A stretch of 64,000 bases of DNA, taken from G001797105 sp964528155 (GTDB taxonomy: Bacteria > Chloroflexota > Anaerolineae > Anaerolineales > E44-bin32). Both the position numbers and the translations under genes were made by a program. Positions 62,241 through 64,000 of the stretch are shown in pieces; within the stretch, counting starts at the first letter, position 1, and every line of letters begins with the position of its first letter. Location of the stretch: assembly GCA_964528155.1 (NCBI GenBank), contig CAZGRL010000004.1:1-64000 (forward strand), given 5' to 3'. The notes below the pieces were generated by a model. It was not told where the DNA came from, searched no databases, and was given only the letters and a program-made list of their open reading frames with translations.

Positions 62241-62579
62241 GTGAGTCGTCTGCTCGTGGTCACGCGCCCCACTCTGGTGTGCGGCTTTCACCTGGCCGGG
62301 GTGGAAGCGTTCCTGGCTGAAGACGCGGAAGAGGCGGAGGACATCGTCGCCAGATGGCTAGACTCTGGCGAGTCAGGTCTGATCGCCATCGACGATGGGT
62401 TGATCGCCGGATTCGACCCGGCCTTCCGACGAAGGTTGGAGGCCGCCGAACACATGCCTCATCTGGCCATTCCGGGCGGCGAACCGCTGGCGCCGGGCGC
62501 GTCGCGCCGACGCCGTATCGCCGAGTTAATTCGGAGAGCGGTCGGGTTCCATATCACCTTTCAGGGAGAAGAGACGTAG
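62241..62579 (+). CDS. atpF: V-type ATPase subunit F
   Basis: A 112-residue central-stalk protein: LLVVTRPTLVCGFHLAGVEA, GESGLIAIDDGLIAGF and the tail IAELIRRAVGFHITF. The GTG at 62241 is nine bases after AAGGAG; a TTG at 62232 directly abuts that site and is unlikely. The 109 bases before it hold no gene. Confidence 0.85.
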   Translation: MSRLLVVTRPTLVCGFHLAGVEAFLAEDAEEAEDIVARWLDSGESGLIAIDDGLIAGFDPAFRRRLEAAEHMPHLAIPGGEPLAPGASRRRRIAELIRRAVGFHITFQGEET

Positions 62580-62593
62580 AGAGAGGCATCGCT

Positions 62594-64000
62594 ATGGAAG
62601 AGTCGGTGGGCCATCCGGGCAGGACCACACGCGTGGCGGGGCCCGTCGTGGCAGCCGTCGGGCTGAAAGATGTGCGGCTGTACGATGTGGTGCGCGTTGG
62701 CGAACTCGGGCTTATCGGCGAGGTGATCCGGCTCAGCGGTGAGCTGGCGACGATTCAAGTCTACGAGGACACGAGCGGGCTGAAGATCGGCGAGCCGGTG
62801 ATCAACACAGGCGCACCGCTCGTCACCGATCTGGGGCCCGGTTTGCTGGGTCGCGTCTACGATGGATTGCAGCGCCCGCTCGAAGACTTGGCCGCGGCGA
62901 CGGGGCATTTTCTCGAACGCGGCTTGGAGGCTTCGCCATTGCCTCCAGAAGAGCGCTGGTCCTTCCAGCCTTGCGTGACTCGTGGGCAGCAGGTGGAGCC
63001 GGGCGATATCTTCGGTGTCGTACCGGAGAGCCAGACCATCGAACATCGCTTGATGGTTCCGCCGGGCGTGAGCGGGCGCGTGGTCGAGATTCGCACGGGC
63101 GAGTTCACCGTGCAGGAACCCGTCGTTGTGATCGAGGTCGGCGGCGATGGCAGAATGGCCCAGCGCCAGCTCACATTGATCCAGCAGTGGCCTGTTCGCC
63201 GTCCGCGGCCCTATCACGCCAAACTCGACCCCGATGAGCCACTCATCACCGGGACACGCATCATCGATACGTTCTTCCCTGTCGCCAAAGGCGGCGCGGC
63301 GATCATTCCTGGCGGGTTCGGCACGGGGAAGACTGTCACCGAACAGTCATTGGCTCGCTGGGCGGAAGCCGACGTCGTCGTCTACGTGGGTTGCGGCGAG
63401 CGCGGCAATGAAATGACCGAGGTTCTCGAAGAATTCCCTACGCTTGAAGACCCGCGCCACGGCGCGCCACTAATGGCTCGCACGATCCTGATCGCCAACA
63501 CATCCAACATGCCCGTCGCCGCGCGCGAAGCGAGCATCTACACTGGAATCACCATCGCGGAGTACTATCGCGACATGGGCTACGATGTGCTGCTGCTGTC
63601 CGACAGCACATCGCGCTGGGGTGAAGCATTGCGCGAAATATCCGGGCGACTGGAGGAGATGCCTGGCGAGGAAGGCTATCCGGCCTATCTGGCTACGCGC
63701 CTCTCCGAGTTTTACGAGCGTTCAGGGCGCGTGGCATGTCTGGGATCCAACGGCCAAGCGCGTTCGGGCTCGGTGACGGTCGTCGGCGCCGTCTCGCCTC
63801 CAGGCGGCGATTTCTCCGAGCCGATGACGCAGAACTCGCTTCGCGTCGCCGGCACCTTCTGGGCGCTGGACTACGACCTATCGCGTCGCCGCCACTTCCC
63901 GGCGATCAACTGGACACGCAGTTACACGCTGTATAACCTGCGCCCCTGGTACGCCACTGCGGTCGAAGCGGACTGGAACGATCTCGTGCGCGCGGCGATG
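62594..64000 (+). CDS. atpA: V-type ATPase catalytic subunit A (runs off the window)
   Basis: The first 469 residues of the catalytic subunit (family about 585). Beta-barrel start TTRVAGPVVAAVGLKDVRLY, the non-homologous insert, Walker A IPGGFGTGKTVTEQS, GERGNEMTEVL, arginine-finger region and LLLSDSTSRWGEALREISGR. It ends mid-gene at base 64000. Gene order G/H-I-K-E-C-F-A is the usual bacterial V/A-ATPase order; B and D should follow. Confidence 0.95.
   Translation, partial: MEESVGHPGRTTRVAGPVVAAVGLKDVRLYDVVRVGELGLIGEVIRLSGELATIQVYEDTSGLKIGEPVINTGAPLVTDLGPGLLGRVYDGLQRPLEDLAAATGHFLERGLEASPLPPEERWSFQPCVTRGQQVEPGDIFGVVPESQTIEHRLMVPPGVSGRVVEIRTGEFTVQEPVVVIEVGGDGRMAQRQLTLIQQWPVRRPRPYHAKLDPDEPLITGTRIIDTFFPVAKGGAAIIPGGFGTGKTVTEQSLARWAEADVVVYVGCGERGNEMTEVLEEFPTLEDPRHGAPLMARTILIANTSNMPVAAREASIYTGITIAEYYRDMGYDVLLLSDSTSRWGEALREISGRLEEMPGEEGYPAYLATRLSEFYERSGRVACLGSNGQARSGSVTVVGAVSPPGGDFSEPMTQNSLRVAGTFWALDYDLSRRRHFPAINWTRSYTLYNLRPWYATAVEADWNDLVRAAM

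Overview
The window looks like a chromosomal stretch of an anaerobic, metal-cofactor-rich bacterium. An ADP-forming acyl-CoA synthetase, an archaeal/bacterial V-type ATPase operon, an AmmeMemoRadiSam enzyme, many small ferredoxins, Mrp/MinD-type ATPases, and CO dehydrogenase accessory genes and debris all point that way. The gene mix resembles anaerobic Chloroflexota (Anaerolineae/Dehalococcoidia-like), but that placement is inference: no rRNA, tRNA or ribosomal protein is present to fix it.

Assembly quality shapes the reading. Two runs of exactly 10 N (4067-4076 and 59269-59278) sit inside feoB and the V-ATPase I subunit. At least eight genes are split by one-base shifts, mostly in C, G, A or T runs, with both halves well conserved; most of these are probably sequencing errors. 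A smaller group (universal stress protein, vapC, virB4-like, IS21 istA, CODH fragment) looks truly decayed.

Layout: 0.3-5.2 kb (minus) redox proteins (RLI-like ferredoxin, glutaredoxin/thioredoxin pair), small zinc proteins and a first FeoAB. 5.4-12.4 kb (plus) a strong promoter with an embedded palindrome, CBS protein plus ZIP metal transporter, radical SAM protein, RecA-like ATPase, methyltransferase, cyclic-nucleotide-binding protein and an old-yellow-enzyme reductase. 12.7-14.8 kb a truncated gene beside a degenerate IS21-family element carrying four 24-bp-period end repeats. 15.0-51.1 kb is about 36 kb of genes all on the minus strand. In transcription order: XRE-cupin regulator, NifX-like, ferredoxin, zinc-ribbon and DUF5320 proteins, ferritin-like protein, two MinD-ferredoxin ATPases, MIP18 and Mrp; a CODH scar; an ECF transporter with hydantoinase and a FAD-less molybdenum hydroxylase; radical SAM protein, CooC-like ATPase, deformylase and CBS-ACT protein; acyl-CoA synthetase; PLP enzyme, TrmO, AmmeMemoRadiSam, CooT-like protein and cupin-YkoF fusion; then a zinc/manganese-type ABC transporter, a metallo-hydrolase, FeoA, FeoB and an ArsR regulator. 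51.2-56.4 kb is a low-density zone with a possible structured RNA, a membrane methyltransferase, an epimerase and the remains of a conjugative ATPase, a helicase and a VapC toxin. 56.6-64 kb (plus) has a second XRE-cupin regulator, a second copy of an 85-residue small protein and the V-ATPase operon (G/H, I, K, E, C, F, A), which runs off the end.

The genes share a metal theme: iron (two Feo systems), zinc or manganese (ABC and ZIP), nickel/CODH (CooC, CooT, CooS remnant), Fe-S carriers (Mrp, MIP18, MinD-ferredoxins) and molybdenum enzymes. The best candidate for an undescribed system is the tightly coupled block at 43.9-50.4 kb (two MinD-ferredoxin ATPases interleaved with a thioesterase, MIP18, Mrp, two NifX-like proteins, a ferritin-like protein and tiny zinc/Fe-S proteins), possibly a cofactor-assembly system that outlived loss of an adjoining CODH.
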